From the NCBI GenBank assembly GCA_026126125.1, contig JAHCJW010000018.1, forward strand, positions 1 through 35,225: DNA of 35,225 nucleotides, in the 5' to 3' direction. This DNA is from Devosia sp. (GTDB taxonomy: Bacteria; Pseudomonadota; Alphaproteobacteria; Rhizobiales; Devosiaceae). Shown one piece after another: positions 1-8,011 of the stretch. The notes under the pieces were generated by a model, which did no database searches, was not told the DNA's origin, and was given only the letters and a program-made list of their open reading frames with translations. Both the position numbers and the translations under genes were made by a program. Numbering within the stretch: position 1 is the first letter of the stretch; each line of letters begins with the position of its first letter.

Positions 1-113
1 AGCAAGACCGCCATGCGCCCGTCGACAATCGCATAAGGCAGCGCGCCGGCCTGCCGCAGCCCGTCGTTCATTTCGACCTTGGGGCTCCAATGTTTGAGAA
101 AATCGCGCAGCAT
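1..113 (-). CDS. NUDIX hydrolase, N-terminal fragment (partial)
   Basis: This is the first 37 codons of a leftward gene that runs off the left edge. The readable protein begins MLRDFLKHWSPKVE and continues into GALPYAIVDGRMAVLL. That strand-turn-strand opening is typical of NUDIX domains, whose hydrolase box would lie beyond the edge, so the catalytic motif cannot be checked. The ATG is chosen because a GGAGA ribosome-binding sequence lies a few bases upstream. NUDIX enzymes cleave nucleoside diphosphates linked to another group; no substrate can be assigned. Two hairpins separate it from the lipoprotein gene upstream, so it is probably a separate transcript. The family call is moderate because only 37 residues are visible. 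Confidence 0.5.
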   Translation of the reverse strand, partial: MLRDFLKHWSPKVEMNDGLRQAGALPYAIVDGRMAVL

Positions 114-180
114 CGCCGTCTCCACCGCTGAGAATGGAGGCTCTCTCGCATGAGGCGACGGCAAAAGTCTACCGTCACGA

Positions 181-216
181 CGAAAACACCCGGCAGGCGA
201 GGCCATGCCGGGTGTT
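181..216 (-). terminator. Rho-independent terminator (second of two)
   Basis: A perfect 10-bp inverted repeat (186-195 with 206-215, arm ACACCCGGCA) has a 10-base loop. On the minus strand it is followed by TTTTCG. It is the second hairpin downstream of the leftward lipoprotein gene and would insulate the NUDIX gene from read-through. Confidence 0.65.
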
Positions 217-236
217 GATGCGCCAGGAGAGGGCGC

Positions 237-267
237 AAAGGCCGCATTGGGGGCGATGCGGCCTTTT
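237..267 (-). terminator. Rho-independent terminator after the lipoprotein gene
   Basis: A perfect 11-bp inverted repeat (237-247 with 256-266, arm AAAGGCCGCAT) has an 8-base loop and A/T flanks on both sides, so it could work in either direction. It sits just beyond the stop codon of the lipoprotein gene that ends at 273, which makes leftward termination the likely role. Confidence 0.75.
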
Positions 268-272
268 CTCGA

Positions 273-548
273 TTAGCCGCGCGGGCAGGTGTCGATATAT
301 TGCGTGCCGTTGGGGCGGCGATAGACGCAACGGTCATTGCTGCCCTGCACCTTGCCGAGGACTTCGCCGGCTGCAGCGCCAACCACGCCGCCAATCCCGG
401 CGCCCACAGCGGTGCCGACGATATTTCCGCCTGTCGCGCTGGCACCGATGATGGCGCCACCGACGGCGCCTACGGTGGCACCCTGCTGCGTGGTCGTGCA
501 AGCTGCCAGCGAAAGAGCCGTCGCGGCGATGATCAGGAATTTATGCAT
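273..548 (-). CDS. Small glycine-zipper lipoprotein
   Basis: A 91-residue protein. It has a lipoprotein signal peptide (MHKFLIIAATALSLAAC, lipobox LAAC with Cys17) and then a glycine/alanine-rich stretch of GxxxG-like repeats (roughly residues 24-65), typical of glycine-zipper domains that pack as paired helices in membranes. The C-terminal part (NDRCVYRRPNGTQYIDTCP) has two cysteines that could form a disulfide. Comparable proteins are outer-membrane or periplasmic lipoproteins linked to envelope integrity or stress; the precise role is unknown. The start at 548 is chosen over a longer frame because it has a GGAGGC ribosome-binding site and begins the signal peptide. Two terminators follow the gene. 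Confidence 0.8.
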   Translation of the reverse strand: MHKFLIIAATALSLAACTTTQQGATVGAVGGAIIGASATGGNIVGTAVGAGIGGVVGAAAGEVLGKVQGSNDRCVYRRPNGTQYIDTCPRG

Positions 549-626
549 GAAAGCCTCCACTAGGAAATCGGCGGGAAAATGCCCCAGAACTGGTTTGGTT
601 CCCGCCTTGCTCACGATTTATTTAGT

Positions 627-1016
627 TTAATTGCGGCCAAATTTGTTCAACGCGCCGCACAGCGCCACCCCGCCCCAACCGAGCAGCATCAGGCCGCCGC
701 CGAGCGGCGCGGCGCCCGGAAACAGGCTCCAGCCGAAACGTTCACGCGCCAAAAGGTCCGCGACAAACAGCAGCGTTCCGATGGACAGCGCCCCGCCGGC
801 GGCGAAAAGCCCCCGCCCCCGCCCCGCGAGGCCCAGGGCCAGCAAGGCCGGGCCATGAGCGAGACAAATCACTGAAATCGCGGCAAGATTGCGCGGATCG
901 GTGCCATGCGAAGCCATGGCCGCGCTGGCCACGCCCACAGCGCCGAACACTCCGCCCAGCGCCACCAGCATTCTTGCCGACAGGTCTTGAATCGTTCCCA
1001 TCCTTCCCTGCGCCAT
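627..1016 (-). CDS. DUF423 family membrane protein
   Basis: A protein of up to 129 residues with about four hydrophobic helices. The family signature of a first helix rich in G and A followed by a conserved histidine is visible (VFGAVGVASAAMASHG). The DUF423/YgdD family is widespread, small and of unknown function; members are inner-membrane proteins. The start is uncertain: ATG at 1016 has a weak upstream site, and an in-frame ATG at 1001 lies directly after a purine-rich run with too little spacing. It is divergent from the MATE gene (start 1058), so the 41 bases between them probably hold both promoters or their overlaps. Confidence 0.8.
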   Translation of the reverse strand: MAQGRMGTIQDLSARMLVALGGVFGAVGVASAAMASHGTDPRNLAAISVICLAHGPALLALGLAGRGRGLFAAGGALSIGTLLFVADLLARERFGWSLFPGAAPLGGGLMLLGWGGVALCGALNKFGRN

Positions 1017-1057
1017 CCGTTTCGACTAGAGCATGCAGGTGAGAATGGGAAACGACA

Positions 1058-2470
1058 ATGACTGAAGATGTCGCGGTGGCGGGCGTAAATCCGGACACGT
1101 CAACCAGTTGGGCCGCGGAGTTTCGCGCCACTTTTGTGCTCGCCTGGCCGCTGGTCGTCGCGCAATTGGCGCAGAATGCGCTGCACACCACCGACGTGAT
1201 TCTGCTCGGCTGGCTCGGCTCGACCTATCTGGCCGCCGGAACGCTGGCGACCACCTTTCTCATGCCTTTTCTCATCGGCGGCGTGGGCGTCGTCGGTGCT
1301 GTGGCGCCGCTGGTGGCCCAGGCCCGGGGATCGCGCGACATCAAGGCCGTGCGGCGCATCGTCCGGCAGGGCTGCTGGGCCGCCATCGCCCTGGCGACCG
1401 TGCTGGTGCCGATCGTCTTGCAGATCAAACCGATTTATCAGGCGCTGGGACAGGACCCGCACGCGACCGAACTCGCCGATCAATTCATTCAGATCGCCGC
1501 CTGGACGCTGTTTCCAGCGCTGGGCATCATCGCCTTTCGCTCGCTGCTGTCGGCCTTTGACGCCACCCGCGCCATTCTGGTGATCACGGTCATTGGCGTC
1601 TTCGTCAACGCCGTCGTCGCCTATGTGCTGATCTTCGGCCATTTCGGCTTTCCGCGCCTTGAACTGCGCGGCGCGGCCATCGCCACGCTTCTGACCAATA
1701 TCGTCATGTTCCTGGCCATGCTCGGCTATGTCGTGCGCCATCGCCGGCTGAAGCGTTTTCATGTGCTCGTCCGCTTCTGGAAACCCGATTGGGCCCGTTT
1801 CCGCGAAATCTTCCGCATCGGCACGCCGATCGGGCTGACCGTGGTCGCCGAAGTCGGCATGTTCACCGCCGCCGCGCTGCTGATGGGGCGGCTGGGCACT
1901 GATGAGGTGGCGGCCCACGCCGTGGCGCTGCAATGCGCCTCCATCGCCTTCATGGTGCCGTTGGGGCTGGGCATCGCCGCCACGGTGCGTGTGGGCATGG
2001 CCTATGGGCGGGGCAATGCGGAAGGCATCCGCAAGGCCGGCTATACTTCGCTGGCCATGGGCACCGGCTTCATGGCGCTGTCCTGCATCGCCTTTCTCAC
2101 CTTTGCCCCCCATATCGTGTCGGTCTTCCTCGACCCAAGCGTCGAGGCCAATGCCAAGGCGCTGGGGCTGGCGGCGACATTTCTCGTCATCGCCGGTGTG
2201 TTCCAGTTGGTCGATGGGGCGCAGGTGGTGGCCGCCCATGCTCTGCGCGGCCTGAGCGACACCAAGGTGCCGATGCTTCTGGCCATTGTCGGCTATTGGT
2301 TTGTCGGCTTGCCGATCGCCTATGTGCTTGGTTTCGTTGCCGAATGGCGCGGTGTCGGCATCTGGATCGGCCTGGCGGCAGGGCTGGCTTTCGCCGCCAT
2401 CGTCCTCGTCACCCGCTTCGTGCTGCGCGAGCGCATCGGCCTCTTGGAGCGGATGCGGAAAACTACGTAG
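1058..2470 (+). CDS. MATE family multidrug efflux transporter (NorM-like)
   Basis: A 470-residue polytopic protein with the usual MATE length and about twelve membrane segments in two related halves. The first conserved block (LVVAQLAQNALHTTDVILLG) and the mirrored block in the second half (GLTVVAEVGMFTAAALLMG) are both visible, as is the late LRGLSDTKVPM motif typical of NorM-type members. MATE proteins export cationic drugs and metabolites in exchange for Na+ or H+; the substrate here is not predictable. The gene converges on miaA, and the two stop codons share the palindrome CTACGTAG (2463-2470), an 8-bp overlap with no room for a terminator between them. Confidence 0.92.
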   Translation: MTEDVAVAGVNPDTSTSWAAEFRATFVLAWPLVVAQLAQNALHTTDVILLGWLGSTYLAAGTLATTFLMPFLIGGVGVVGAVAPLVAQARGSRDIKAVRRIVRQGCWAAIALATVLVPIVLQIKPIYQALGQDPHATELADQFIQIAAWTLFPALGIIAFRSLLSAFDATRAILVITVIGVFVNAVVAYVLIFGHFGFPRLELRGAAIATLLTNIVMFLAMLGYVVRHRRLKRFHVLVRFWKPDWARFREIFRIGTPIGLTVVAEVGMFTAAALLMGRLGTDEVAAHAVALQCASIAFMVPLGLGIAATVRVGMAYGRGNAEGIRKAGYTSLAMGTGFMALSCIAFLTFAPHIVSVFLDPSVEANAKALGLAATFLVIAGVFQLVDGAQVVAAHALRGLSDTKVPMLLAIVGYWFVGLPIAYVLGFVAEWRGVGIWIGLAAGLAFAAIVLVTRFVLRERIGLLERMRKTT

Positions 2471-3365
2471 TCGGCAGCGCCCTGCCCTCAAGACCCAGAC
2501 GCGGCCAGTCGCCCATGCGGTTGCGGAACCAGGTGCGCTGGCGCTTGGCATATTGATGGGTGGCGATGGTGGCCAGCGCAATCGCCTCCTCGCGCGAACA
2601 ACTGCCGGCGAGCCAGCCGGCGATTTCTGGCACGCCAATGGCCTTCATCGCCGGCAATGCCGGATCGAGCTTTTGCGCCAGCAACGCCTCGACCTCCTCG
2701 ACCGCGCCATTTTCGAACATCGCCTCGAAGCGACGGGCGATGCGGGCGCGCAAGACCTCGCGGTCGGGGGCAAGCACGATACGCTCGATATCCCAGTTAT
2801 CCAGCAGCGCCGGTTGCGGATCGCCCTGAAACTGCGACAGCTTCCGCCCGGTGGCGCGCTTGACCGCCAGGGCGCGGATCACCCGTTGCGGGTCGGCGAC
2901 CTTGAGCCGCTCGGCGGTTTCGGGATCTTCCGCTTGCAGCAGCGCCATGCGTCCGGCCTCGTCCAGAACTTGAATCTCTTGTTGAACTTCAAGTGTAACC
3001 GCCTCCGGCACGGCGGGGACATCCGCGAATCCTTTTGTCAGCGCGTCGAAGTAAAGCCCTGTGCCACCAACGAAAATCACCTCGCGATCCGGATCGACGG
3101 AGCCCAGAACCGCATTGACCATCGCCAGATACCCGCCTGTCGAAAAGCGATGGCCGGCTGGCACTTCGCCATAAAGGCGATGCTCGGCCAGCGCTTCGTC
3201 TTCCGCACTCGGGCGGGCGGTAACGATGCGCAGCGTGTCATAAACCTGCATGGCGTCGGCATTGACGATGACGCCGTGCCCCTGCCAGGCACGGGCGAGC
3301 GCCAGCGCCGACTTGCCGCTGGCAGTCGGACCCGCTATCAGGACGCCACGTCTCTGGCCGTTCAC
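2463..3365 (-). CDS. miaA: tRNA dimethylallyltransferase MiaA
   Basis: A 300-residue enzyme that transfers a dimethylallyl group to N6 of adenosine 37 in tRNAs reading UNN codons, which stabilises codon pairing. The P-loop GPTASGKS is at residues 12-19, followed by the substrate-binding stretch NADAMQVYDTL, the GGTGLYFDAL block and a C-terminal KRQRTWFRNR segment, all characteristic of MiaA. The start is a GTG at 3365: no ATG lies close in frame, and GGGAG sits six bases upstream. It is divergent from serB with only 27 bases between the starts, so promoter elements for each must extend into the other gene or its leader. It overlaps the MATE gene tail to tail. Confidence 0.95.
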   Translation of the reverse strand: MNGQRRGVLIAGPTASGKSALALARAWQGHGVIVNADAMQVYDTLRIVTARPSAEDEALAEHRLYGEVPAGHRFSTGGYLAMVNAVLGSVDPDREVIFVGGTGLYFDALTKGFADVPAVPEAVTLEVQQEIQVLDEAGRMALLQAEDPETAERLKVADPQRVIRALAVKRATGRKLSQFQGDPQPALLDNWDIERIVLAPDREVLRARIARRFEAMFENGAVEEVEALLAQKLDPALPAMKAIGVPEIAGWLAGSCSREEAIALATIATHQYAKRQRTWFRNRMGDWPRLGLEGRALPTT

Positions 3366-3392
3366 CCATTTCTCCCGAAAGTGCCTGTCGTC

Positions 3393-4265
3393 ATGCCGGT
3401 TCTCAGCCTCATCGCCAATCCTGCCGACCCCGAACTCGACGCCGCGCTGGCCAGCGCAGTGGTGCAACAAACCGGCGGCGAACTCAACTGGCTGAGCCAT
3501 GGCGTCGCCTGCGACATCATTGAGCCAACCGCTCCCCAAGCCCTTGAGATCGCACGCGATATCATCGGCAGCAAGGCGATCGACGCCAATGTGGTGCCGA
3601 CCGGAGGCCGGCGCAAGCTGGTTCTCGTCGCCGACATGGATTCGACCATGATCGAGCAGGAATGCATCGACGAGCTGGCAGCGGCCCTGGGGCTCAAGGA
3701 ACAGGTGGCGGAGATCACCGACCGCGCCATGCGCGGCGAGCTCGATTTCGGCCAGGCGCTCGACACGCGGGTGGCGCTGCTCAAGGGGCTGGAACACAAG
3801 GTCATCGAGGAGATAAGGCGCGAGGCGATCACCCTGGCGCCGGGCGGGCGGGCTCTGGTGCAGACCATGAAGGCCTATGGCGCCTATACCTCGCTGGTGT
3901 CGGGCGGCTTCACCTTCTTTGCCGATTATTTCGCCAAGCGGATCGGCTTCGACGAGGCCATCGCCAATGTGCTGGAGTTCGATGGAACGGCGCTGACCGG
4001 CACGGTCACCAAGCCGATCGTCGACAAAAACACCAAGCGCGAGAGGCTGTTAGCTCTAGCGGCAGAACGCAGCCTGGAGTTGGGCCAGACCATTGCCGTG
4101 GGCGATGGGGCCAATGATCTCGACATGATCCGGGTCGCCGGTTTCGGCGTGGCGCTGCATGCCAAGCCCACCGTCGCCGCCGAAGCCGGTATTCGCATCG
4201 ACCATGGCGATCTCACGGCCCTGCTCTATCTGCAGGGTTTTGAAGAGGATGATTTCGTTCGATAA
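3393..4265 (+). CDS. serB: Phosphoserine phosphatase SerB
   Basis: A 290-residue haloacid-dehalogenase enzyme catalysing the last step of serine synthesis, phosphoserine to serine. The catalytic DMDST motif (Asp81 nucleophile, Asp83 acid/base), the SGGFTFF motif II and the GDGANDLDM motif that holds Mg2+ are all present. The first 75 or so residues form the small N-terminal domain seen in alphaproteobacterial SerB. Start: ATG at 3393 is preferred; a GTG 12 bases upstream is in frame, and neither has a clear ribosome-binding site. A strong bidirectional hairpin follows the gene. In many related genomes a degP-type protease gene lies between hflC and serB; it is absent here. Confidence 0.95.
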   Translation: MPVLSLIANPADPELDAALASAVVQQTGGELNWLSHGVACDIIEPTAPQALEIARDIIGSKAIDANVVPTGGRRKLVLVADMDSTMIEQECIDELAAALGLKEQVAEITDRAMRGELDFGQALDTRVALLKGLEHKVIEEIRREAITLAPGGRALVQTMKAYGAYTSLVSGGFTFFADYFAKRIGFDEAIANVLEFDGTALTGTVTKPIVDKNTKRERLLALAAERSLELGQTIAVGDGANDLDMIRVAGFGVALHAKPTVAAEAGIRIDHGDLTALLYLQGFEEDDFVR

Positions 4266-4364
4266 GCCAGCCGAACGGCTGCACGCACCCACTTGGGTGG
4301 TGACCTGGTTAGCGCACTGTGCACGTTGAGCGCCGCAAAACGCGTCCAAGGTGACAAAAACGAC

Positions 4365-4398
4365 AAAGGCCGACGCGGTTTCCCGCGTCGGCCTTTTT
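4365..4398. terminator. Bidirectional terminator between serB and hflC
   Basis: A perfect 14-bp stem (4365-4378 with 4383-4396) has a 4-base loop, a T-run on the plus strand and an A-run at its left foot. It lies between the convergent serB and hflC genes and can end both transcripts. Confidence 0.9.
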
Positions 4399-4417
4399 GG
4401 TGTTGCGCAAACGCTCT

Positions 4418-5515
4418 TTACTGCGCGGCTGGCGCCGGGGTTTCGGCCGCCGGAGCCTCGATGGGGGCCGGAGCTTCCGTGCCGACCGTCGGGGTCAGTT
4501 CCGAACCGTCTTCCAGCGTCAGGCTGGGGGCGGCGGTTTCCTCGATGCCGAGGCCATCCAGCGCCGGTTCGTTGCTGGTGGCCGGCAGTTCCGGAACCAG
4601 GGCCGGCGCGATGGGCGCGGCAAGGTTCGGATTGGCGGCCGGCAACTCGCCGGTCGAACCGAAATAGCGGAAGAAGGCGCTATCGGGCGACAGCACCATG
4701 GTGGTGCCGGTATTGGCCAGGGCCGAGCGATAGGATTCCATCGAGCGGTAGAACTCGAAGAATTCGGCATCCTGACCATAGGCGGCGGCGAAGATGCGGT
4801 TGCGTTCGGCGTCGCCCTGACCCCGGATGATTTCGGCATCGCGGGTCGCGGCGGCGACGATTTCCACCGCCTGACGATCGGCGATGGCGCGCAGGCTCTG
4901 CGCCTGTTCCTGACCGCGTGCGCGCAGCAGGGCGGCTTCGGCCAGACGCTCGGCGCGCATGCGCTCGAAGGTGGTGGCGGAAACATCGGCATCGAGATCG
5001 GTGCGCAGGATACGCACGTCAACGATGTCGAGCCCCAGTTCGGCAAGATCGGGACGGATCAGGTCACGGGTTTCCTGCATCATCTGGGCGCGCTGATCGG
5101 AGAGGGCAGCGTTGAACTCACGCAGACCATAGACCTGGCGCAAAGCCGCATCGAGGCTGGCGCCGATCCGCGCTTCGGCAACCGAAAGCTGACCGGTGGC
5201 GCGCTCGCGGAAGAGGCGGGCATTGGAGATGCGATAGGTGAGGAAGGCATCGACCTGGTAGAAGGCGTTGCCCGACACCTGCACGCGCATATTGGCGATG
5301 TCATAGCGCAAGAGGCGATCTTCGATGACCTGCACCGTATCGACGAAATCGGTCGGGATCTTGAAATAGATGCCCGGCTCGGTGCGCACATCGGTGATCT
5401 GACCGAAGCGCATGACGATGGCCTGCTCGCGCTCGTCCACGACATAGAGCGAGGAAAAGAAGATGTAGATGGCGACGACGACGGCGGCGCCGATGATGAA
5501 GAGGCGATTGTTCAT
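4418..5515 (-). CDS. hflC: FtsH protease modulator HflC
   Basis: A 365-residue SPFH/prohibitin-family protein. An N-terminal membrane helix (about residues 5-22) precedes the SPFH domain, which opens with YVVDEREQAIVMRFGQ; a long charged helical region follows (ERMRAERLAEAALLRARGQE). With HflK it forms a large periplasmic ring around the FtsH protease and limits its access to membrane substrates. The last 70 or so residues are an Ala/Pro/Glu-rich, probably disordered tail beyond the usual end of HflC. The gene starts three bases after the hflK stop, so the two are co-transcribed. Transcription ends at the hairpin shared with serB. Confidence 0.94.
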   Translation of the reverse strand: MNNRLFIIGAAVVVAIYIFFSSLYVVDEREQAIVMRFGQITDVRTEPGIYFKIPTDFVDTVQVIEDRLLRYDIANMRVQVSGNAFYQVDAFLTYRISNARLFRERATGQLSVAEARIGASLDAALRQVYGLREFNAALSDQRAQMMQETRDLIRPDLAELGLDIVDVRILRTDLDADVSATTFERMRAERLAEAALLRARGQEQAQSLRAIADRQAVEIVAAATRDAEIIRGQGDAERNRIFAAAYGQDAEFFEFYRSMESYRSALANTGTTMVLSPDSAFFRYFGSTGELPAANPNLAAPIAPALVPELPATSNEPALDGLGIEETAAPSLTLEDGSELTPTVGTEAPAPIEAPAAETPAPAAQ

Positions 5516-5518
5516 GGA

Positions 5519-6616
5519 TCAGTTCCCCGACGAGGTTTTTGCGCCGGGGCGCAGTTCGGGCAGCGGCAGATAGGGGATGACCCCCGATCCCTGCGCGCCG
5601 CTCTCGATGAGGACCTTCTCCGATCCGCCCAGAACCTCTTCCATCGTTTCGAGGAACAGGCGCTTGCGGGTCACTTCAGGCGCATTGACATATTCGGCAT
5701 AGACGGCGTTGAAGCGCTCGGCCTCACCGGTCGCTTCCTGCACCACGCGGTTGGTATAGGCGGCCGCGTCTTCGCGCAGCGCCGCCGCCTGACCACGCGA
5801 ATTCCCCAGAAGGGTATTGGCGTAGGAGCGGGCTTCCTCCTGCAGGCGCGTCTCGTCCTGGCGGGCACGCTGCACTTCGTTGAAGGCGTCGATCACTTCC
5901 GTCGGCGGGCCGGCATTTTCGATCAGCACCTGGTTGACCGAAACGCCCAGGCCATAGCTTTCGAGCGTGGCGCGGGTGATGCCCAGCACCTCGGTCGAAA
6001 TACCGGAGCGGTCGTCCGAATAGATGTCCTGCGCCGGGCGGCGGCCGACCACTTCGCGCATGGCGCTTTCGGCGGCGTAGCGGACCATGGATTCCTGATC
6101 GCGGACATTGAAGAGATAAGCGACCGGGTCATTGATGGCCCAGAACACGGAGAATTGAACATTGACGATGTTCTGGTCGCCCGAGAGCATCAGCCCGTCG
6201 CTGGTCGACTGGCCGCGCGGGCCCGAAGCGTTGGCCGCGCCGATCTGGGTCTGGTTGACCGTGGTGGTGGCGCGCTCGACGGTTTCGATCGGCCAGATCA
6301 TGAAATGCAGGCCCGGGCCGGACAATTCCGGCTTGGGCTTGCCGAAGCGCAGCTCGACGCCGACTTCCTGCGGATTGATGGTGTAGACCGAATTGACGCC
6401 CCAGAAGGCCAAAAGGGCGAGAACACCCCCGACAATGGCCCAGCGCCCACCGGGCACGCCGCCCCGGAACTGGTCGCGGCCACGATTGAGAATATCCTCG
6501 AGATTGGGCGTATTGCCGCCCGGACGGCGCGGGCCGCCGCCACCTCCACCCGGTGCCTGGCCCCAGGGACCGCCATTGTTGCGGCCACCTCCGCCTCCAT
6601 TATTCTCCCAAGGCAT
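5519..6616 (-). CDS. hflK: FtsH protease modulator HflK
   Basis: A 365-residue SPFH-family partner of HflC. The first 55 or so residues are a Gly/Asn/Pro-rich disordered cytoplasmic segment (MPWENNGGGGG), followed by one membrane helix at about 59-76 and the SPFH domain opening TINPQEVGVELRFGKP. A coiled helical region follows the domain. The start at 6616 is chosen over a frame opening seven codons upstream because GAAAGGAAAGAG lies just before it and MPWENN is the usual HflK beginning. It lies 63 bases downstream of folA and directly upstream of hflC, consistent with a folA-hflK-hflC operon. Confidence 0.95.
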   Translation of the reverse strand: MPWENNGGGGGRNNGGPWGQAPGGGGGGPRRPGGNTPNLEDILNRGRDQFRGGVPGGRWAIVGGVLALLAFWGVNSVYTINPQEVGVELRFGKPKPELSGPGLHFMIWPIETVERATTTVNQTQIGAANASGPRGQSTSDGLMLSGDQNIVNVQFSVFWAINDPVAYLFNVRDQESMVRYAAESAMREVVGRRPAQDIYSDDRSGISTEVLGITRATLESYGLGVSVNQVLIENAGPPTEVIDAFNEVQRARQDETRLQEEARSYANTLLGNSRGQAAALREDAAAYTNRVVQEATGEAERFNAVYAEYVNAPEVTRKRLFLETMEEVLGGSEKVLIESGAQGSGVIPYLPLPELRPGAKTSSGN

Positions 6617-6679
6617 CTCTTTCCTTTCGGCAATCACGAAAAAACGTCGCAGACATATATAAGCAAGCGCGCGACGCGA

Positions 6680-7204
6680 TCAATCCGCGCGGGCGCGAAG
6701 CCTTTCGTAGATCTTGATGGCGTAGCGCGCGCTGTCCTTGTCCGAGACGGGTACGTCCGGGGTGTCGACCACCGCCCACAGGGTGGGATCTATCGGCGGA
6801 AAACAGACGTCGCCCGCCGGTTCGAGATCGACATGGGAAATGTAGAGTCGGTCGGCCTGTTCGATCGCCTGCGCGTAAATGTCGCCGCCGCCAATGACCA
6901 TGATTTCATCCTGGCCCGCCGCGATCGCCAGGGTTCGCGCCAGTTCGAGCCCGGTTTCGAGATCGTGCACGATGCTGACGCCGGCGGCGGCATAATCGGG
7001 CCGGCGGGTGACGACAATATGCGGACGCCCCGGCAGGGGTCTGGAAAAAGTCTCGAACTGCTTGCGGCCCATGACCATGGGCTTGCCCATGGTCCGCGCC
7101 TTGAACCAGGCGAAATCGGACGGAATGTGCCAGGGAATCGACTGATCGGCGCCGATCACATTGTTGCGGGCCACGGCGGCGATGAGGGCGGTTTTAGGGG
7201 TCAT
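6680..7204 (-). CDS. folA: Dihydrofolate reductase
   Basis: A 174-residue enzyme reducing dihydrofolate to tetrahydrofolate with NADPH. Recognisable blocks are ALIAAVARNNVIG at the N-terminus, the substrate pocket IPWHIPSDFAWF with the conserved acidic residue, the NADPH-binding MGRKQFET segment, the second cofactor motif IMVIGGGDIYAQ and the C-terminal YAIKIYERL strand. Length is normal for chromosomal FolA. It probably leads an operon with hflK and hflC. thyA, whose product makes the dihydrofolate this enzyme recycles, lies about 2 kb upstream on the same strand; in many relatives the two are adjacent, and here a pseudogene, repeats and a DUF4424 gene separate them. Confidence 0.95.
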   Translation of the reverse strand: MTPKTALIAAVARNNVIGADQSIPWHIPSDFAWFKARTMGKPMVMGRKQFETFSRPLPGRPHIVVTRRPDYAAAGVSIVHDLETGLELARTLAIAAGQDEIMVIGGGDIYAQAIEQADRLYISHVDLEPAGDVCFPPIDPTLWAVVDTPDVPVSDKDSARYAIKIYERLRARAD

Positions 7205-7245
7205 GAGAGGCTTTCGGGGTTGGGGGCTCGCCGTTTATCCAAACC

Positions 7246-7320
7246 CACCGTCGCATTCCCACGCAAGCGGCAATCCATCTCACCTCATGCATGGACCGCC
7301 CGGACAGGCCGGCGGTGACG
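7246..7320. repeat. Decayed dispersed intergenic repeat
   Basis: The text ACCGTCGCATTCCCACGC, then CAATCCAT, ending GGCGGTGACG, resembles the dispersed proteobacterial element that begins CCGTCATTCCCGC and ends GGGTGACGG. The outer arms are complementary in part. The copy has several mismatches, so it looks old. It lies upstream of folA. Recognition is by resemblance only. Confidence 0.5.
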
Positions 7321-7435
7321 AGGAAAATGATGATCGGGATCCGATAAAACGTCCGGCGCACCGTCTGGGCGCTTCAGCTAAAACGCGTCGCGTTTGTTTC
7401 AGCTCGGCTCCCTGCGCTTTAAACCTTTGTTTTGC

Positions 7436-7482
7436 AGCATGTCTTTATCCCGAAACCGGTTCCCACTTTCGGGAGACATGCT
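7436..7482. repeat. Palindromic intergenic repeat of Hyphomicrobiales type
   Basis: A nested inverted repeat. The outer 9-bp arms AGCATGTCT (7436-7444) and AGACATGCT (7474-7482) are perfect, and inner 7-bp arms CCCGAAA (7449-7455) and TTTCGGG (7467-7473) enclose an 11-base loop. Elements of this form (CATG ends with an AAACCGG centre) are scattered between genes in many Rhizobiales genomes. It abuts the stop codon of the GNAT pseudogene and could also act as its 3' hairpin. Confidence 0.7.
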
Positions 7483-7920
7483 TCAGGCCCCCAACGCCAG
7501 CAGATCCTCGCCCTCGATGCGCACCTGGTCCACTGTCCTGGCATCATGCCACCTTTGCTTATGAACTGGATGGACGGTTCGTTCCAGTCGAGCACCCACC
7601 ACTGAACCTGCCCATTCTCGCGCACGCAGCGCTGCGCTGATGCGCCGGCAGCGCCTGTTGAGCTCATCCGCTATCGGGATCGATATGGGATCCTCGAGCC
7701 GATGGCACCTCGGAGGAATAGGTAGAAACCAGAGCGTGAAACGGACCGGCCTGCCATCTTATCGCGGGTCTCGCAACACGCGCGGCGTGGCGTCGAACAG
7801 GTCGCGCCTGGAGACGCGGCAGCGATCTCACCTCATAAGAGTTTTTCATATTCGGCCAGATCGAGGATGAACTGCACGATAAGGCCCGCATCGGCCGCAA
7901 TGGCGGGGCGGATGGCGAGA
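7483..7920 (-). pseudogene. Decayed GNAT N-acetyltransferase
   Basis: Read leftward, the region holds pieces of one acetyltransferase in different frames. The N-terminus is LAIRPAIAADAGLIVQFI and continues DLAEYEKLL, then meets a TGA stop near 7841. A mid/late piece is VQWWVLDWNEPSIQF, and the C-terminus is VDQVRIEGEDLLALGA, ending at TGA 7483-7485. These match the usual order in GNAT enzymes of the spermidine-acetyltransferase-like group. The acetyl-CoA-binding centre cannot be read through, and at least two frameshifts, a stop and a probable internal deletion are needed to explain it. No start codon is clear. The gene is almost certainly inactive. It sits between folA and the DUF4424 gene next to two dispersed repeats. 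Confidence 0.7.
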
Positions 7921-7944
7921 TGGTCGTTCCGGTTGGGCTCAGTC

Positions 7945-7974
7945 AAAATACCAGCCCCCGCCTCGGCGGGGGCC
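7945..7974 (-). terminator. Rho-independent terminator after the DUF4424 gene
   Basis: A GC-rich inverted repeat (about 7954-7961 with 7966-7973, arm GCCCCCGC) is followed on the minus strand by TATTTTGACT. It lies about 40 bases beyond the stop codon of the leftward DUF4424 gene. Confidence 0.75.
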
Positions 7975-8011
7975 TCCAATGTTCACAAAAAGGGTGGAGA
8001 CTTTATTCGCC

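Noticed and set aside
2286-3392. A long N-terminal extension of SerB
   Set aside because: The open frame upstream of serB runs antisense through miaA. The SerB start at 3393 matches the normal family length.
3366-3797. A longer MiaA with an N-terminal extension reading into serB
   Set aside because: The extension is antisense to serB; the P-loop sits near residue 12 from the GTG at 3365, as in the family.
4397-7318. A plus-strand open frame of more than 970 codons
   Set aside because: It lies opposite hflC, hflK and folA, which have unmistakable family motifs. The frame is open only because of the codon bias of high-GC genes.
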